From Pantoea sp. Mb-10 (GTDB lineage Bacteria; Pseudomonadota; Gammaproteobacteria; Enterobacterales; Enterobacteriaceae), in NCBI RefSeq assembly GCF_021272205.1, contig NZ_JAJSDX010000006.1, positions 248,001 through 312,000 on the forward strand: a DNA stretch of 64,000 nt, given 5' to 3'. The notes under the pieces are model-generated. The model saw nothing but the letters and a program-made list of their open reading frames with translations. It made no database searches and was not told where the DNA came from. Below are positions 63,662 to 64,000 of the stretch, one piece after another (position 1 is the stretch's first letter; each line of letters begins with the position of its first letter). The translations under genes were made by a program, and so were the position numbers.

Positions 63662-64000
63662 ATGACCGGGTTACGTCGCAAATGGCAGAAAATGCCGCGC
63701 GCATTAGTGGTGCTGATCGCCGCTATCGCCATTTACGTGCCGCTGATGTTTATCGTGGTACAGAGTTTTCTCTCCGCACCGTTTTTTGCCAAGCGCAAAG
63801 AACTTACGCTCGATTCCTTCGCGTTTATATTTTCCGACCCCGATTTTTATCGCGCGCTGGAGTCCGGTTTTATTCTGGCATTTGGTCTGGTGTTTATTGC
63901 CATTCCACTCGGCGGTATTTTGGCCTTCCTTATGGTGCGGACCAATTTGCCAGGGCGCAGGGTGATCGAGCCGCTGATTCTGGTACCGATTTTCGTGTCG
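63662..64000 (+). CDS. Iron-type ABC transporter permease, partial
   Basis: The first 113 codons of a permease cut by the window edge. MTGLRRKWQKMPRALVVLIA leads into a first transmembrane helix, then QSFLSAPFFAKRKELTLDSF and a second helix with FGLVFIAIPLGGILAFLMVR. This is the two-permease FbpB/AfuB/PhnU type start. It lies 75 bp past the binding protein gene and belongs to the same operon. Confidence 0.85.
   Translation, partial: MTGLRRKWQKMPRALVVLIAAIAIYVPLMFIVVQSFLSAPFFAKRKELTLDSFAFIFSDPDFYRALESGFILAFGLVFIAIPLGGILAFLMVRTNLPGRRVIEPLILVPIFVS

Overview
The window looks like chromosomal DNA of a Gram-negative enterobacterium. A complete arn (pmr) lipid A aminoarabinose operon, dat/ddc diaminopropane synthesis genes, digH, cybB, yebG with a LexA box and a FimH-type fimbrial operon all point to Enterobacterales. 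An Erwiniaceae-like host (Pantoea, Mixta, Erwinia) is my inference from gene content; I cannot place the species. Most of the window is GC-rich with tightly packed genes. The stretch from about 33.75 to 47.6 kb is clearly AT-rich and has the look of an acquired accessory block. I saw no rRNA, tRNA, CRISPR array or intact insertion sequence.

Layout. 1-0.46 kb: 5' part of a TIM-barrel sugar isomerase gene. 0.58-8.0 kb: arnBCADTEF (minus strand) ending in a strong terminator, with a perfect PmrA-type direct repeat far upstream at 8.39 kb. 9.0-11.9 kb: dat-ddc. 12-16.3 kb: a GABA module with a MocR-type regulator divergent from an aminotransferase and a GabP-like permease. 16.4-22.0 kb: a YezG/DUF600-like protein, the divisome lipoprotein DigH, an EstA-type autotransporter esterase and a BdlA-like double-PAS chemoreceptor with a structured leader. 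22.2-26.7 kb: a four-gene operon (AAA+ ATPase, helical protein of unknown function, ZorA/MotA-like channel with a long coiled coil, ZorB/MotB-like OmpA-domain protein). This is the best candidate for an undescribed, possibly anti-phage, motor system. 26.9-29.9 kb: FAD oxidoreductase, alpha/beta hydrolase and a small hypothetical protein.

30.3-33.7 kb: a CvaA/CvaB-type microcin exporter without a recognisable substrate gene. It is followed by an AT-rich decayed stretch with small broken ORFs and a 12-copy octanucleotide repeat. 34.9-40.4 kb: a LuxR-family regulator and a BvgS/BvgA (EvgS/EvgA)-type phosphorelay. 41.0-47.6 kb: a complete fimAICDFGH operon, with an inverted repeat upstream that could be the regulator's site. 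The phosphorelay sits where fimB/fimE recombinases are found in E. coli.

48.2-55.5 kb: a small HTH protein, cytochrome b561, a chemoreceptor, a 34-residue membrane protein, LexA-boxed yebG, a HAM1-SIR2 gene pair (KomB/KomC-like, no KomA nearby) and a membrane EAL phosphodiesterase. 55.5-62.0 kb: a seven-gene operon (two paralogous binding proteins, permease, ATPase, GNAT acetyltransferase, two flavin-dependent monooxygenases) resembling the Bacillus ytm/tcy locus for sulfur scavenging from S-alkylated cysteines. 62.5-64 kb: start of an iron-type ABC importer, cut by the window edge.
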